Shown in pieces: positions 33,413-43,696 of a stretch of 64,000 nt of DNA; the first letter of the stretch is position 1; every line of letters starts with the position of its first letter. The stretch is from Bactericera cockerelli. Lineage: Eukaryota > Arthropoda > Insecta > Hemiptera > Triozidae. Position numbers and translations under genes: made by a program. The DNA is taken from NCBI GenBank assembly GCA_024516035.1, contig CM044956.1, forward strand, positions 27,191,101 to 27,255,100, read 5' to 3'. The notes beneath the pieces were generated by a model that was not told the origin of the DNA, made no database searches, and saw nothing but the letters and a program-made list of their open reading frames with translations.

Positions 33413-33614
33413 ATTGAAATAATGAAACTTTCCTGCCTTTTTGTTGTAATATTGTAAAATGATTTTCTATGGAATAAGTACACCCTTGATCCTAGTGTAT
33501 ACCTATCTCCATGCAATTTACCTCATAGTTAAGCTGACAAAATGTGTCACAATCCATTACAAAAAGTTCTTTTTAATTTTGTTTGATTTCTAATATGCTT
33601 TTGTTTATTAATAT

Positions 33615-33890
33615 ATTATTCTACTAGCCGCGTTGCGGCCATGACTGCGGCGCGTGTGAGTTTATCGGGTCCACAAGGTCCACAACTTGCCGATACAGAA
33701 TTTTTTGTGGAATCTAAAATGTAGAAAAAATAGTATTCTACCATATACAACAAATTTGAAGAAAATCGGTAAAGCGGTCCTGGAGATACAAGTGATTAAG
33801 TATAAAATTTAAAAATTGGTACGTGTATACAGTGTGAAACAATCACGAGGAAGTATTGTGTCCATAATTGGCAGTGTTTCCTATGATAAA
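33615..33890. repeat. Dispersed repeat (LINE-tail-like)
   Basis: GTATTGTGTCCATAATTGGC, AAGCGGTCCTGGAGATACAA and TTTTTTGTGGAATCTAAAAT recur inverted at 44090-44290 and partly at 38300-38390 and 11765-11800. The text ...AAAATCGGTAAAGCGGTC... resembles non-LTR 3' ends. Confidence 0.55.
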
Positions 33891-34059
33891 GCCTTTCGAA
33901 AAATACCACAATCACAGCTCCAAGATAACCAGGGCGGCTCTGTGCAACTTTCCGGTTTTATTTTAGAAGGCTATATCTCCTATCCTAAAAAATATAGATA
34001 CTTGAAACTATAAAAAAAGGTATGCAGAAAAAAAAAAAATCTCTATCCAAAAACGTCAC

Positions 34060-34476
34060 TCACGTCATTCCACAATAAGCACACTTTGCTGTACCCTGAC
34101 AGAAAATTGGTCTGAAAAAAAACCTGTATGAATATTTTCATGAAATTCAAGGATTTTCGGTGTGGCTGGAAAACTATTTTGCCTTAACGTAGGAACCTCG
34201 CGAAACACAATCTATTTTCGCGTCTCTTTATGAATACAAAAAAAATTGATAAAAGTTAGCGGGAAGTGGGCGAAAACTATAAAACAAAATACATATATTA
34301 AACTCTGTTTCGTGTTAATATAGGCCGGTTGGCTGGCGCGCGCTACTTGACGAGCGCCCGCCTCCCGGCGAGCTTGATAGAGATGAAAAACCAATATGAT
34401 TCATGTTCAGCACATAAAATTAGACTGATTTGATATCCCGCCGCACTCATAGTCTAAGATGTATGTTTCGTTTATT
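34060..34476. repeat. Second copy of the 3655-3845 repeat
   Basis: From about 34195: CACAATCTATTTTCGCGTCT, AAAGTTAGCGGGAAGTGGGC, AATATAGGCCGGTTGGCTGG, and a GC-rich end at 34345-34380. The remaining flanks are unassigned. Confidence 0.5.
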
Positions 34477-34695
34477 ACGTTGAACACCGAGGCTTTTTTC
34501 TAGTTTTTTCCCAGGTACATGGGACAAAATTGGGATTTTTAATTATGTCCCCTTTAGGTCACCGGTGGGTTTCATGACTGAGTATCATTGTGTGCTCTGA
34601 AAAATCTGGATGAAACCCACCGGTGACTTTCACGGAACATCAGTAACACACCATGAAACCCACCGGTGGGTTTCATGGTGTTCAACGTGTTATGA
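34477..34695. mobile_element. Hairpin MITE with 34-bp perfect palindrome
   Basis: ACGTTGAACACCGAGG near 34477 and GGTGTTCAACGTGTTATG near 34677 are inverted. Within, CACCGGTGGGTTTCATG appears at about 34560 and as the arms of a perfect 34-bp palindrome at 34648-34681 centred on ACCGGT. GAAACCCACCGGTGACTTTC lies at about 34612. It shares the CCCACCGGTGGG core with the MITE at 33077. Confidence 0.6.
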
Positions 34696-35540
34696 TGGCA
34701 CACCCTGTATATAAAAAAGATTTTTAATAAAAAAATTAAAGAAAAAAAACAAACACGTATTTTTATTTTTTGTGAATAACAGTTAGGTACTTTTGTGTGT
34801 CTCTGTCACCTCTGTTTTTTTTTTTTTTTTTTTTTTTTTCAAATGATTTGAGATGACAGTTTTATCAGGAAATGCTTACAAATTCTTTTATTGCTTCAAA
34901 AATTACATTTATTTCCAATATTGGAAAATATAATTTTGAATTTCACCTAAAGGAGCTCAATATTTGAACTGTCACTCATATAAACATTTTGGTTATTATG
35001 CCCTGGTCGCTTCTATAGGACTTGGTCAAGGGAGATAGACGAGTATTCGGTTATTTCGGAATGATCCTGGGAATGTTGAAATTCAATCTCCTTGACTGCT
35101 AATTTTCTTCTAAGACATCATTATTCTCCACGGACTTAAATCCGAAGCTGCATCCCTCTGTAACACATGTAATGAGAAAAAAATAATGGAAATACTACTG
35201 AGTTTGTAGGGAAAGCTGAATTTGAGAATTCTGCTTTTTTAACAGAAAGTCCTTAAAATATAGTCGTTAAATTCTGCAAAAATAAATAGTACCTACTGAA
35301 GTAAGGAAGCATCTTCTGGTCCACTGACTCTCAGGGCTATAAATTCCAGATTTAGAAAAAAAAATGGTCCAAAAAAAACCATCCTGTATGTGAAATTTCA
35401 GTGATAAAAAAATACTCAGAAACAATGTAAAGGTAAAATTATAAAACAAAATTCAAGTTGACCCATTTGGAAGTAAAATTATCAAATAAAATTCAAGTCG
35501 ACCGATTTAAAAATCAAAATTTGACACCTCAATTTCTGAC
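34696..35540. other. Intergenic, nothing recognised
   Basis: AT-rich; a T tract at about 34813-34839 and a short direct repeat (AAAATTCAAGT.GACC near 35448 and 35487). No exon, RNA or clear mobile element seen. Confidence 0.35.
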
Positions 35541-35599
35541 TTTTAAACCTGTACTAAAAAAACTTCATGAGTAAAAGCGCATAATTAAGACATTATCAA

Positions 35600-35665
35600 A
35601 CGCCATCAGTAGCCGAGTAATTTGAGGTATCCAACTTTGGTGGTACACTCTGCATACCTTTTCCC
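35600..35665 (-). repeat. Inverted fragment of the 2223-type repeat
   Basis: GAGTAATTTGAGGTATCCAA then CTTTGGTGGTACACTCTG is the reverse complement of CAGGGTGTCCCACCAAAGTT with CAAATTACTCGG at 2223-2270. Confidence 0.55.
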
Positions 35666-35803
35666 GAATAGCTGTTTGTTTTTCCTCACAAACTATTATG
35701 AGTGTACTGCTTAAGATATGAAAAAACCAAAGTCGAACCTGTATTCGAACCTCGTTAACCGAATTCATGGTAGACGGAATAGGTAGAGTTCTCTCTTCTT
35801 GTC

Positions 35804-36076
35804 ATGGTAACTTTTCGTCATCATGTTGTCAAGAGAAAACTGATAGAACTGTTGAAAGAAAAGAATGTCGAGTGTTTTGAAGAAGTCTCCTATGTCGACT
35901 CACAAGGTTCCAGGCGCTTCTGTGATATTGTAGCATTTCCAAAAAACAGTAAAAATGCATATATTTTGGACCCCACCGTTAGATTTGAATCTAATGATAA
36001 AGAACAGGCAGATAAAATAGACGGAGAAAAAAAAGACATATACGAGGCATGCATTCCGTTCCTAGAAGAGAAATAA
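35804..36076 (+). pseudogene. C-terminal fragment of a retrotransposon-type protein
   Basis: A 90-residue frame reads RHHVVKRKLIELLKEKNVEC, then SRRFCDIVAFPKNSKNAYIL, DPTVRFESNDKEQ and KKDIYEACIPFLEEK. I recognise this from the C-terminal part of many insect reverse-transcriptase polyproteins, where spaced acidic residues (CDIVAF, LDPTVRFE) and a lysine suggest a nuclease-like fold. No RT domain lies upstream: 35.0-35.8 kb has no matching frame. It is therefore an isolated 3' remnant, or a separately maintained small frame. The assignment to a precise LINE clade is not made. Confidence 0.55.
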
Positions 36077-36109
36077 AGTGAAAAGTTTCCATCCCGAGTA
36101 TACAAAGTC

Positions 36110-36560
36110 CAAGCCTGGGGTGTAAAGTAGGGTTATTTTTTTTTCTTCAAATATGAGAAAATACATTATATGGCCATGTCTCGGGTGTAGAGTAGTTTTT
36201 AAAAAAATATATGCAAGGCCAAACCGCGGGCGGGTGTGATCGAATTATTCTGGTACAGAAGAAAACTAATCTTGTTGTTATTAGGTAGCATAATTATAAT
36301 ATGCTAACCGAAGTCTTGGTCTACCGCATTATAGGTATGAAGAAGAAAAAAATATTCGAACTGGTTCACCCAGTATTTTATCGAAAATTCATGCAAAAAC
36401 AACGGGTGACTTTTTTCCATTGTTGGCCCAAGTGAGGGATTTTTCATTGGCCCAAGTGATGGTTTTTTCTTAATTTTTGGGTCTATTGTTGGCCCATCTG
36501 ATATGCAGCCTATGCTGTGTATCAAGCAACCAGTTAAAGGCTGGCAGTTCATTTTATTCG
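36110..36560. repeat. Dispersed repeat, inverted copy of 52970-53330
   Basis: CATTGTTGGCCCAAGTGAGG, GGGTCTATTGTTGGCCCATC and ACCGAAGTCTTGGTCTACCG match the reverse complement of 52975-53175. The left end (TATATGGCCATGTCTCGGGT) corresponds to one unit of the minisatellite at 53330. On the minus strand an AATAAA at about 36559-36554 could serve as polyadenylation signal of the CRAL-TRIO gene. Confidence 0.6.
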
Positions 36561-36720
36561 TTTGTTAAACAAACAAAAAAAAAACGTTTCTCTCTATTAT
36601 AGTGATGGCCGAATTTTCACGTAGTCTTCTCGAGATTTGTATAGCCTACTACCCGGATACCCGGGTATTAGTGAGATAGTGACTTGAGTAAGCGGGTAAT
36701 ACCCTAAAACCTAGGTATCA

Positions 36721-36897
36721 TCAGCCATAGTTAGTACCATACGAACCCAGTATCTTTTCTTCTCGTTCAATTAGTAATTCCCGACATTTTAGAAAGTCAA
36801 TCTGGTCCAAGGTGCCACCATACTCTTGAGGTAAGGCTTCTGGATTCACAAAGTTGTGAAGGGAACTAAAGTTATTACTGGAGTTGTGGAAGTGAAT
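36721..36897 (-). CDS. CRAL-TRIO lipid-transfer protein, terminal exon
   Basis: Reads IHFHNSSNNFSSLHNFVNPE, then ALPQEYGGTLDQIDF and ends GSYGTNYG stop. This matches the end of the CRAL-TRIO fold in alpha-tocopherol-transfer-like proteins (IHFHG...SLHK...LPKEYGG). The acceptor TTTCAG sits just right of 36897, and codons join in phase 0 to the exon ending ...SEESKKN at 38496. A second in-frame acceptor 33 bp further right (36930) lies in a tandem repeat and would add eleven residues. Confidence 0.85.
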   Translation of the reverse strand: MHFHNSSNNFSSLHNFVNPEALPQEYGGTLDQIDFLKCRELLIEREEKILGSYGTNYG

Positions 36898-36960
36898 CTG
36901 AAACAGAAATATGGAGTTTTGAAAGTGAATCTGAAACATAATATGGAGTTGTGGAAGATG
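36880..36960. repeat. 33-bp minisatellite over a splice acceptor
   Basis: TGGAGTTGTGGAAGTGAATC, TGGAGTTTTGAAAGTGAATC and TGGAGTTGTGGAAGATGGG are three successive 32-33-bp units. A further unit (TTTTGGAAGTGAAGCTGAAA) lies at 38117 on the far side of foldback E, which therefore split the array. Confidence 0.75.
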
Positions 36961-36986
36961 GGTTTTGAAGGGGAATCTGTTACATA

Positions 36987-38106
36987 CAGGGTGTATGAAA
37001 AAAAAGGAGCCAGTCAAAAATATCTCGTCTATGGAAGCAATTTTCAAAAAACCCTGAAACATATGTCTCATTATATGGAAGGGGCAACTTTTTCTGGGGG
37101 TTTAATTTTTCATACTCTTATCAGGGGCGGCCCCAGGGGGGTCAACTTTGGAATCTTAAATGGAACTGCCCTATTTGCAATACATTTCTGAAAAGTAGTT
37201 GACATTAAAAGTATTTTAAGACTAGTTTGATATTTTTAATCAAAACAGGGCCGGAGATATCGTACATTTCATTTTAAAGGTTTCAGTTATTTTTTAAGAG
37301 TAATTTATGGTATTTTTGTAAAAATTGTTAAACACATGTCTTCCTATCTGAAAGAATTAAATTTTCCTGCCTGTTTATATCATTCGCTTTACCAGGGAAG
37401 ATTTCAAGTGGTCAACTTTTTTTTATAATGTAGAAACCATCCTTTTTCGAGTAAATTTTGTGAGAAATAAATGCAATGATCCATGTTGTTCAATTTAAAA
37501 TAAAGAAGGCCGTTTCACTTCAAATGAATGTGAAAAAATCTAAAACTCGCGTGCAGTACTAGTCACCGGTCCTGTTTTCAATTGTATCTTAAATTTAAAT
37601 TAAACAACAACACTCAGTTCATTTATTTAGTTTAGACTATATTAAAAAAAAGAATAGTTTTTACACAATGTAAAAAAAGACCCCTTGACACCTCCCCTGG
37701 TAAATCGATTGATATAAAAAAAGGCATGAAAATTTAATTATTTCAAATAGAAAGCCATGTCTTCAATAATTTTTACAAAAATACCATAAAATACTTATAA
37801 AAAAAACTGAAAACTGTGAAATGAAATGTACGATATCTCCGGCCCTGTTTTGATTAAAAATTTCAAACTAGTCTTAAAATACTTTTAATGTCAACTACTT
37901 TTCATAAATGTATTACAAATAGGGTAGTCCCATTTAAGATTCCAAAGTTGACCCCCCTGGGGCCACCCCTGTTACGAGTATGAAAAATTAAACCCTCAGA
38001 AAAAGTTGCCCCCTTTATATAATGAGACACGTGTTTCAGGGTTTTTTGAAAATTGCTTCCATAGACGAGATATTTTGACTGGCTCCTTTTTTTTTCATAC
38101 ACCCTG
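36987..38106. mobile_element. Foldback element E (1.1 kb) in a CRAL-TRIO intron
   Basis: CAGGGTGTATGAAAAAAAAG, AGCCAGTCAAAAATATCTCG on the left and the reverse complement at 38045-38106, with TATA at 38107-38110. The arms include GGGGCGGCCCCAGGGGGGTC and ACAGGGCCGGAGATATCGTA. Related elements: half copy at 32895 and foldback F at 54931. No coding frame. Confidence 0.85.
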
Positions 38107-38110
38107 TATA

Positions 38111-38410
38111 TGAAATTTTGGAAGTGAAGCTGAAACATGATCTCTACATATATACAATACAGGGTGTCCAAGAACAGATGTAAATACTTTAAGGGACACC
38201 TCATGAACTATCAAATAAGCTCTAGTTGTACAGGGGCATTTTGCTTTAAAGAGGATAGAATCAGGAAAGTTATGAAAAAGCAAGCGGGCGACAGCCCACT
38301 AGTTCAGTATAAAATCTCAAAATTGACAAGTGTATACAATATGAACCAATCACGACGAAGTATTGTGTCCGTAATTGGCAGTGTAATTTTTCTTCGGCTC
38401 ATCTAATTTT
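38111..38410. repeat. Repeat fragments
   Basis: A CAGGGTGTCCAAGAACAGAT start at 38160, then from about 38300 a fragment of the dispersed repeat at 33800-33880 (CCAATCACGACGAAGTATTG). A phrase GCGGGCGACAGCCCACTAG near 38285 is a LINE-tail-like motif. Confidence 0.5.
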
Positions 38411-38495
38411 TGTGTTTATTATTTCTATCAGGATAAATTAATAATATAATCTGAAAGAGTTTTAATAATGAGGGAGTCCTATAATAGTGACTTAC

Positions 38496-38672
38496 ATTTT
38501 TCTTGCTCTCCTCCGATAAGAACGGGAACACTAGACTCACAATCGCGTTCAAGAGGAAACCGCCATTCACCAGATGATATTCCATGACTCTCAGGGGCAC
38601 TAACTCAGCTTTGCGAGCGCCGATGCGACAGTTGTTCGGCGTGAGATACTTGAGGATACTGTAGGGAATGCC
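38496..38672 (-). CDS. CRAL-TRIO lipid-transfer protein, fourth coding exon
   Basis: Reads GIPYSILKYLTPNN, then ARKAELVPLRVMEYHLVNGG and FLLNAIVSLVFPFLSEESKK. This is the core of the CRAL-TRIO lipid pocket (family pattern LTP...PLRLKEIHFVNQP..FN..FALFKPFL). Exactly 59 codons, phase 0 at both ends. Acceptor CCCCAG lies just right of 38672; donor GTAAGT just left of 38496. It lacks the long DCFP-type stretch between LTP and PLR seen in larger family members, consistent with a short protein. Confidence 0.88.
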
Positions 38673-38761
38673 CTGGGGTTTGGGGCGATACAGAAAGTTG
38701 TGTTTATTTTGTTACGAAGCTTTGCAATCTTTGCATACATATACCATAAAGAAATCCAATA

Positions 38762-39110
38762 CAGGGTGGGGCAAAAGTCTAGAAAACCCTTAATATCTTT
38801 CAAATGGCTTTTAAAAATGTGTACGGTAACCCGGGGTAATAACACCTTCTCTAAGAGTGGGGCTGATTTTGTTACCGGCCCCCATATCGGGGCCAGGGGG
38901 GCCAACTTCATTTTCTTAAATACGAACCCCCACCTTACGATACATTTTTAGAAAGGTCTTTAAATAAGAAATACTTTGGTGCAAATTTTATTTTATTTTA
39001 ATATTAACTGTTTGCAAATGGCGTCCAACTTTGTGTATCCAGTGTAAAGTCTGGAAACCCCTGAATATTTTTCGAAAGGGCTTTCTTAGTAAATTTAAAA
39101 TTGTGTTTTC
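38762..39110. repeat. Partial CAGGGTGGGG foldback (one arm)
   Basis: CAGGGTGGGGCAAAAGTCTA, CCCCCATATCGGGGCCAGGG, then GTGTAAAGTCTGGAAACCCC. It corresponds to one module and the start of the next in copies C and D; no inverted half is present. Confidence 0.7.
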
Positions 39111-39264
39111 CCATTGGGAGTGGATTTAAAACTAAAGTAGATATTGATAGCGCGTATGGGTAAGGATTTTTCTTGGTGTACTCATGATAATTCATTGGGT
39201 AGCGAGATTTAGAGAAGAACGTCAAGGTCAGTTATCTAACCTTTATATCTATAACAAAAAGATC

Positions 39265-39785
39265 ACTATCTTTTTGTATCAGCAAAAATTACACTGTCTT
39301 GGTGTGGAAAAAAAGAGAGAACGCGGATGATTCCTAAAAAAAGTGATATCATGAGTAATAAACGCCTAAATTGGCTCGTCTTTCATTGTTGTAAAATGAA
39401 TAAGCTTGTAAAACTCTTGTCATAAACATTATAAAAAAGAAATAAAATTTAAGGCACACCTCATTCGTTCTCCTTGCTACCTCCTTTTGTTTATTTACCC
39501 TTTCTAACTGATTATTACAAACTGAGTTCGTGTCCAGGAAAAGACAGTGTAGGTAACTATTACTTGTATGATGGAGGAAACGATAGATACATTCGGTGAT
39601 AGGAGAGAAATAAATGAACAAAACAAGTATAATAATGTAGCAAGGAGAACGAATGAGGTGTGCCTTAAATTCAAAAATTAGCAGCTCATAAAGTGTAGTT
39701 ATATCTTTTTGCGTCAAAGTTTACCTCGTAACTAAATTCAGCAAAAATTACACTTCGTGTGGAAAAAAAGGGAGAACCTGTTTTT
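39265..39785. repeat. Inverted repeat flanked by imperfect direct repeats
   Basis: AAGGCACACCTCATTCGTTC (about 39451) and its reverse complement (about 39640) form arms of about 33 bp around a 155-bp spacer. Outside, CAGCAAAAATTACACT followed by GTGTGGAAAAAAAG occurs at about 39281 and 39741 in direct orientation, like long target duplications. No coding frame recognised. Confidence 0.5.
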
Positions 39786-40397
39786 ATCGATATATTTTTT
39801 GGAATTTAACTTTTTTCGAGTGATAAGGAAAGTTGTACGGTGTCATACCAGCTTATTCTTCATAGTTTGTGGTTATTCAAGTACAAGGACGTGGAATTGA
39901 CAGTTTGTGCTGTAGCGTATAACATCTCTTGGTACTATTTTCTTACTTTTTGAATGGGCGGGGCGGAGCTTTCCAAATATAAAATTGCTGCTCTTTACTA
40001 CATGACTGTTTTGAGTCAGAGAAGTGAATAAAAATATTCATCTATAGAAATTATAAGTTTTAAGAATTTCTATTTAAAAAAATATATGAATTCGTAACAT
40101 CTGTTGGAAAAGGCCGGTAAAAAGAGTATCAAAATGAGAGAATTACTCGTACGCTCGCAGTGGTATCCTAGGTTTGTACCATCTGGTGGGGACTACTTAG
40201 CAGGAGACATATTTAGGAAATTGAACAACTGTGGTCAGTTTTATAAAACACACACCACTTTTGTTAAATCATTACTGCATAGTACTTTCTGGTAAAATAT
40301 TACTAAAGATAGTCTTAAGCACTAACAAGGTCTACCAACATTTCATCCCTTTAGCTTGTGAGTTTACAATAGACCGATAATTTAAGTTGCTTTGTAC
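39786..40397. other. CRAL-TRIO intron, nothing recognised
   Basis: AT-rich. No repeat with a second copy was noticed and no exon-like frame was supported. Confidence 0.3.
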
Positions 40398-40522
40398 CTT
40401 GAGGTCAAGAACAAACACTGTGCCATTAGCTTGTGTAGGTGTCTCGTCTAGGACAGCTTCCAGCCATAGGTCATCTATGTTGGACAGTTCGTGGCAGGGC
40501 TGTTCTGAACATACGATGTTTC
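40398..40522 (-). CDS. CRAL-TRIO lipid-transfer protein, third coding exon
   Basis: Starts with two bases completing a glycine, then NIVCSEQPCHELSNIDDLWL, EAVLDETPTQANGTVFVLDL and K. The TQANGTVFVLDLKG string across the splice matches the conserved TQINGVV.IFDLKG block of the CRAL-TRIO domain. Donor GTACAA lies left of 40398; acceptor TCTCCTCAG right of 40522. Joins in phase to exons on both sides. Confidence 0.88.
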
Positions 40523-40587
40523 CTGAGGAGAAAAAATGGAAAAATATTGTAATATGCCGGATGACTGCATGTGTTTGTTTATATAGC

Positions 40588-40670
40588 TACTAGCGGGTTA
40601 CACCAGATGCTTCACCAGTCCATCAACCACACACAAAGTCACACACACACACACCCACCCATCCTATAAC
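40588..40670. repeat. LINE-tail-like CA-rich repeat
   Basis: CTACTAGCGGGTTACACCAG, GCTTCACCAGTCCATCA, then CACACA: a short version of the repeat at 4922 and 51110. Confidence 0.55.
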
Positions 40671-40825
40671 CTCAAAACTTCAACCGGAAAATGCTAATGA
40701 TATCATACAACGTTCTAAATAAAATACTTGTCAATTCTGCTAAAAAGTCTACATACAACTATATTTTCTTGTTTAAAAGATAGTGGTCGAGTATTTTAAA
40801 CGTTTGTTGTGGATTCTGTAATTAC

Positions 40826-40976
40826 CTAACTTGATGACATACACTCTTCGGTCCTTACTGTCCCGAGATTCCAGCATACAGTGGATATTCTTGTCCAAAA
40901 GACGCAAGTAATTGCTGAGAGATTTGGACGCAAACCATTGAGGATTGTTCTTCTTCAGTGTATACCATTGTACAAG
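40826..40976 (-). CDS. CRAL-TRIO lipid-transfer protein, second coding exon
   Basis: Reads LVQWYTLKKNNPQWFASKSL, then SNYLRLLDKNIHCMLESRDS and RRVYVIKL plus a final G. This is the transition from the CRAL-TRIO N-terminal helical domain (family ..YY.FRKENPEWF) to the lipid-binding fold (DREGRRVLVFRLG). The acceptor TTTTCAG is just right of 40976; the donor GTAATT is just left of 40826. Confidence 0.87.
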
Positions 40977-41410
40977 CTGAAAAATAAAAATCATCATAAT
41001 TATTTAATTTATCTTTTGTCTTAAGCAAAACAAAACACTCCTTGGATGTTTTTGATATGAAATATTAGAGCATTCATAGCTCAAAAATGATAATTTATAC
41101 AAGAAATTCAAGCGAAAAGTTAGATGCTACGCGCAAATTCTTTATCTCCAATACCCCTTGCGCTCGAGTGGGAAGTTGATTAATTAATAAACTGGTGCAT
41201 CACCACACGACTTTCCACTTGAAAATAAGTTAATGTCTGCCACTGGTGACTCATCGGTAACAGTTAGCTAAAAATTAATAATGAAATAGTAATCAGCACC
41301 TCTAAAACATTGATTTGATATGTCACAACTAAGATATGTCTAAGATTAATAATGAAAAAGTTAGTACAAGCAGGACATCCCAAAATACCGATAAACTTTC
41401 ATATCAAATC

Positions 41411-42615
41411 TACAGTATGTTTCAGAAAACTGGGCCACCCTTGAACGCAACGGAATTTTTCAATTCCGTAAAGTTCTAATGATAGGAAGTGCCCTATGGC
41501 CCTTCCTGTGGTCATACTTATTTTAGGCCCGGCCGGCCCTTCCGGCCTTTAGGCCATATTTTTTTTATTTTTCTCGCGAATTTTAAATGTAATACCATAT
41601 TTTTTATTCCTATTTACTATAACCTAAATTCGGCTGAGTATAATCAGCTTTTAAAATGTTCAAAAAAAGAACTTGGCCCTTTTTTAACGGTAGTTTTTTT
41701 GTGGGATATCATTACTTTTTGTAAATGGTTCGTTTCACAAACAGTTTCATTATTTTTTATTAAAAATTTCAGGATTATTCACTTTAATATGCTCCTTAAA
41801 ACGACACCCAACAGCAGAACTAGTGCGAAAGTGCCGGTTTTTAGATTTTTTCCTGTATTTTTATAATAAAACCTACCAATATGCAAAATTTTCCTATACT
41901 TTTACAATAAACCCAACCATCATGCAAAAATTTCAGCTTTCTGGGTAGTCGGGAAGTGCCTCATAATTTTGATGATCTCTCCGTCACTCAATCAGTCAGT
42001 CAGTGACAAAATTGCAAATTTCAAAATTACATTCCTCTGAAAGTAATTTTGCATAGTCTCTTGAAAATTTCAATGTCTTTTTAATGATATTAGGACAATC
42101 TTTGTTCCAAATTTCATATCTTATGATCAATTGAACCGAAAATATGAGGGTGTGAAAAACCGGCTGAATCGGTTCGTGTAAAGATTCACTGCCGTGCTTG
42201 CTGGACCTTGGCCTGCCGCATGCCGTACGATCAGATACTACCACAGGAAACATTGGCTCTGTTCTGATATCTAGTGAGAGAGTTTAGCGGATACTCTGAC
42301 CATAGACATAAGGCAGGACAGCCGACCCTGTATCTCAAAAAATGGTAAGTCGTAGAGAACTGAAAGTTGCAATTTGTTATTTCTCTTTTCGTCACCTTTA
42401 AAATGAACTCATTATAAAAAGGTCAGTCCATTTAAGTTTCTCAAGCTGATTTCCGCCCAGCCAAGATGGCGCCCACCACAGCAGATTTTTTTTGTCCAAA
42501 ATAAATCTCCTGAAAAATGAGAGAACTTGTTTTTGTTGATATCTTGAGTAATTCTTGAAATACGAGTATAAGGGTTGGGTTGAGACTTTATGTTCAGTAT
42601 GATCACCCTGTTTAT
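41411..42615. repeat. Composite of repeat fragments in the first CRAL-TRIO intron
   Basis: 41411-41665: left-arm piece of the CAGTATGTTTC foldback (CAGTATGTTTCAGAAAACTG, GTGCCCTATGGCCCTTCCTG). 41670-42290: a repeat with a second copy at 45545-46300 (GTGCGAAAGTGCCGGTTTTT, AATATGAGGGTGTGAAAAAC). 42310-42612: right part of the 699-bp element of 11805 (CCCTGTATCTCAAAAAATGG ... GATCACCCTG). 41000-41410 shows nothing recognisable. Confidence 0.65.
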
Positions 42616-42656
42616 ATTTATTTAAATGACGCATGACGGCCAGTGTGGCAACTTAC

Positions 42657-42839
42657 TCTATCGTATGCTTTTTGTACATGAAAACTGGTGGTGTACAAAT
42701 AGCGAACGTAAATCCTATCGTCACTTCCTAAGTCCAGATCTGGGTGTCCCTCTTGTACTAGAATCTTGAGCTCTTCTAAAGCTTTAAGTTGGGTGTCATC
42801 TAGGTTTGAACCATTGGTGATGCTAACAGGAGAAGCCAT
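42657..42839 (-). CDS. CRAL-TRIO lipid-transfer protein, first coding exon
   Basis: Starts with ATG in a good context (GCTGCCATGGCT) and reads MASPVSITNGSNLDDTQLKA, LEELKILVQEGHPDLDLG, SDDRIYVRYLYTTSFHVQKA and YDR, then a GTAAGT donor. DDRIYVRYLYTTSF.V.KAYD is the CRAL-TRIO N-terminal motif (DDFLLRFLRARKFDVERAYE). A TTCTTCTCAG acceptor right of 42881 implies an upstream 5' UTR exon. With the other four exons this gives about 270 residues, a soluble cytosolic carrier of small hydrophobic ligands such as tocopherol or retinoids; the ligand cannot be told from sequence. Mammalian homologues are about 280-320 residues. Confidence 0.88.
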
Positions 42840-42899
42840 GGCAGCCAGGATACACGAGGAATGAGGGTAGTCTGAGCGAACCTGAGAAGAAACAAATAA

Positions 42900-43149
42900 T
42901 AATTCCCAATTGTGGAAGTCAGGAAGTACCTAATAAAATCTTACCGAAAGAATTTAATCTTAGTGCGAAATTAAGAAACGTTTTTGTAATACCTCTATGG
43001 CGCTAAGTCCCTGATTGCGTACACTTACAGTCTTAGATGGGGAAAACCAATACTAAGCAATTACTTAATTTATCGAGTTTTGTCTATTAAATTCCCGCTT
43101 ATGTCTCTACGAATTCTAATTATTTGGTACACTTATAATATTATATGAA
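42900..43149. other. 5' flank or intron of the CRAL-TRIO gene
   Basis: Upstream of the acceptor at 42882 (minus strand). No promoter motif or exon was recognised. Confidence 0.3.
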
Positions 43150-43455
43150 AAGGACGTGAGCCAGCCTCCGGGGCGTAAAGGTTGTGACTACTGCCCGTAG
43201 TCCAGAGATCCCCGGTAGAGGCAGACTTTTTGGATAAAATTCTGTTACCTCCAAACACGTGAAACTGGCATTTCCGGACCTAATCAGGCTGGGTGAGTTT
43301 AATGTGGGTAGCTCTGATACGATTCCCAGCGAATGGAGGGTAAAATCCCCGTCCTGATCAGGACGTTAAAACCAAATAAAATCGTTGGCAATAGGATGGG
43401 CATCCAGCCATAAAAGAACCGTACGCCAGTACTCCACCCTACCGACCCCAATAGC
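43150..43455 (+). mobile_element. tRNA-headed SINE, near full length
   Basis: GAGCCAGCCTCCGGGGCGTA (A-box region), a decayed B box, CATTTCCGGACCTAATCAGG, GCTGGGTGAGTTTAATGTGG, CAGCGAATGGAGGGTAAAAT and AGGATGGGCATCCAGCC. Same family as 3855 and 9129. Confidence 0.75.
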
Positions 43456-43696
43456 AACATGTGCTAATATGGGATAAAGGAAACTGAGATATATACAATG
43501 TAGAGGACGTGAGATCAATAGTTAAAATATCGGTGTCTAAAATTTTATCAAACTCTTCTTGAATTAAATTTCATCTTTATGAAATAAGTAGTGCATGTAT
43601 CATAAGCATAATCAAAAATCATCTAGGCAACACTCTCGATTACCTCACTTATTTAATTTTATTTAGCCTATTGATAAAAGAAACGGCTGTGATAGT

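Noticed and set aside
36856..37191. 111-codon + strand frame
   Set aside because: It lies over the minisatellite, the CRAL-TRIO terminal exon antisense and foldback E.
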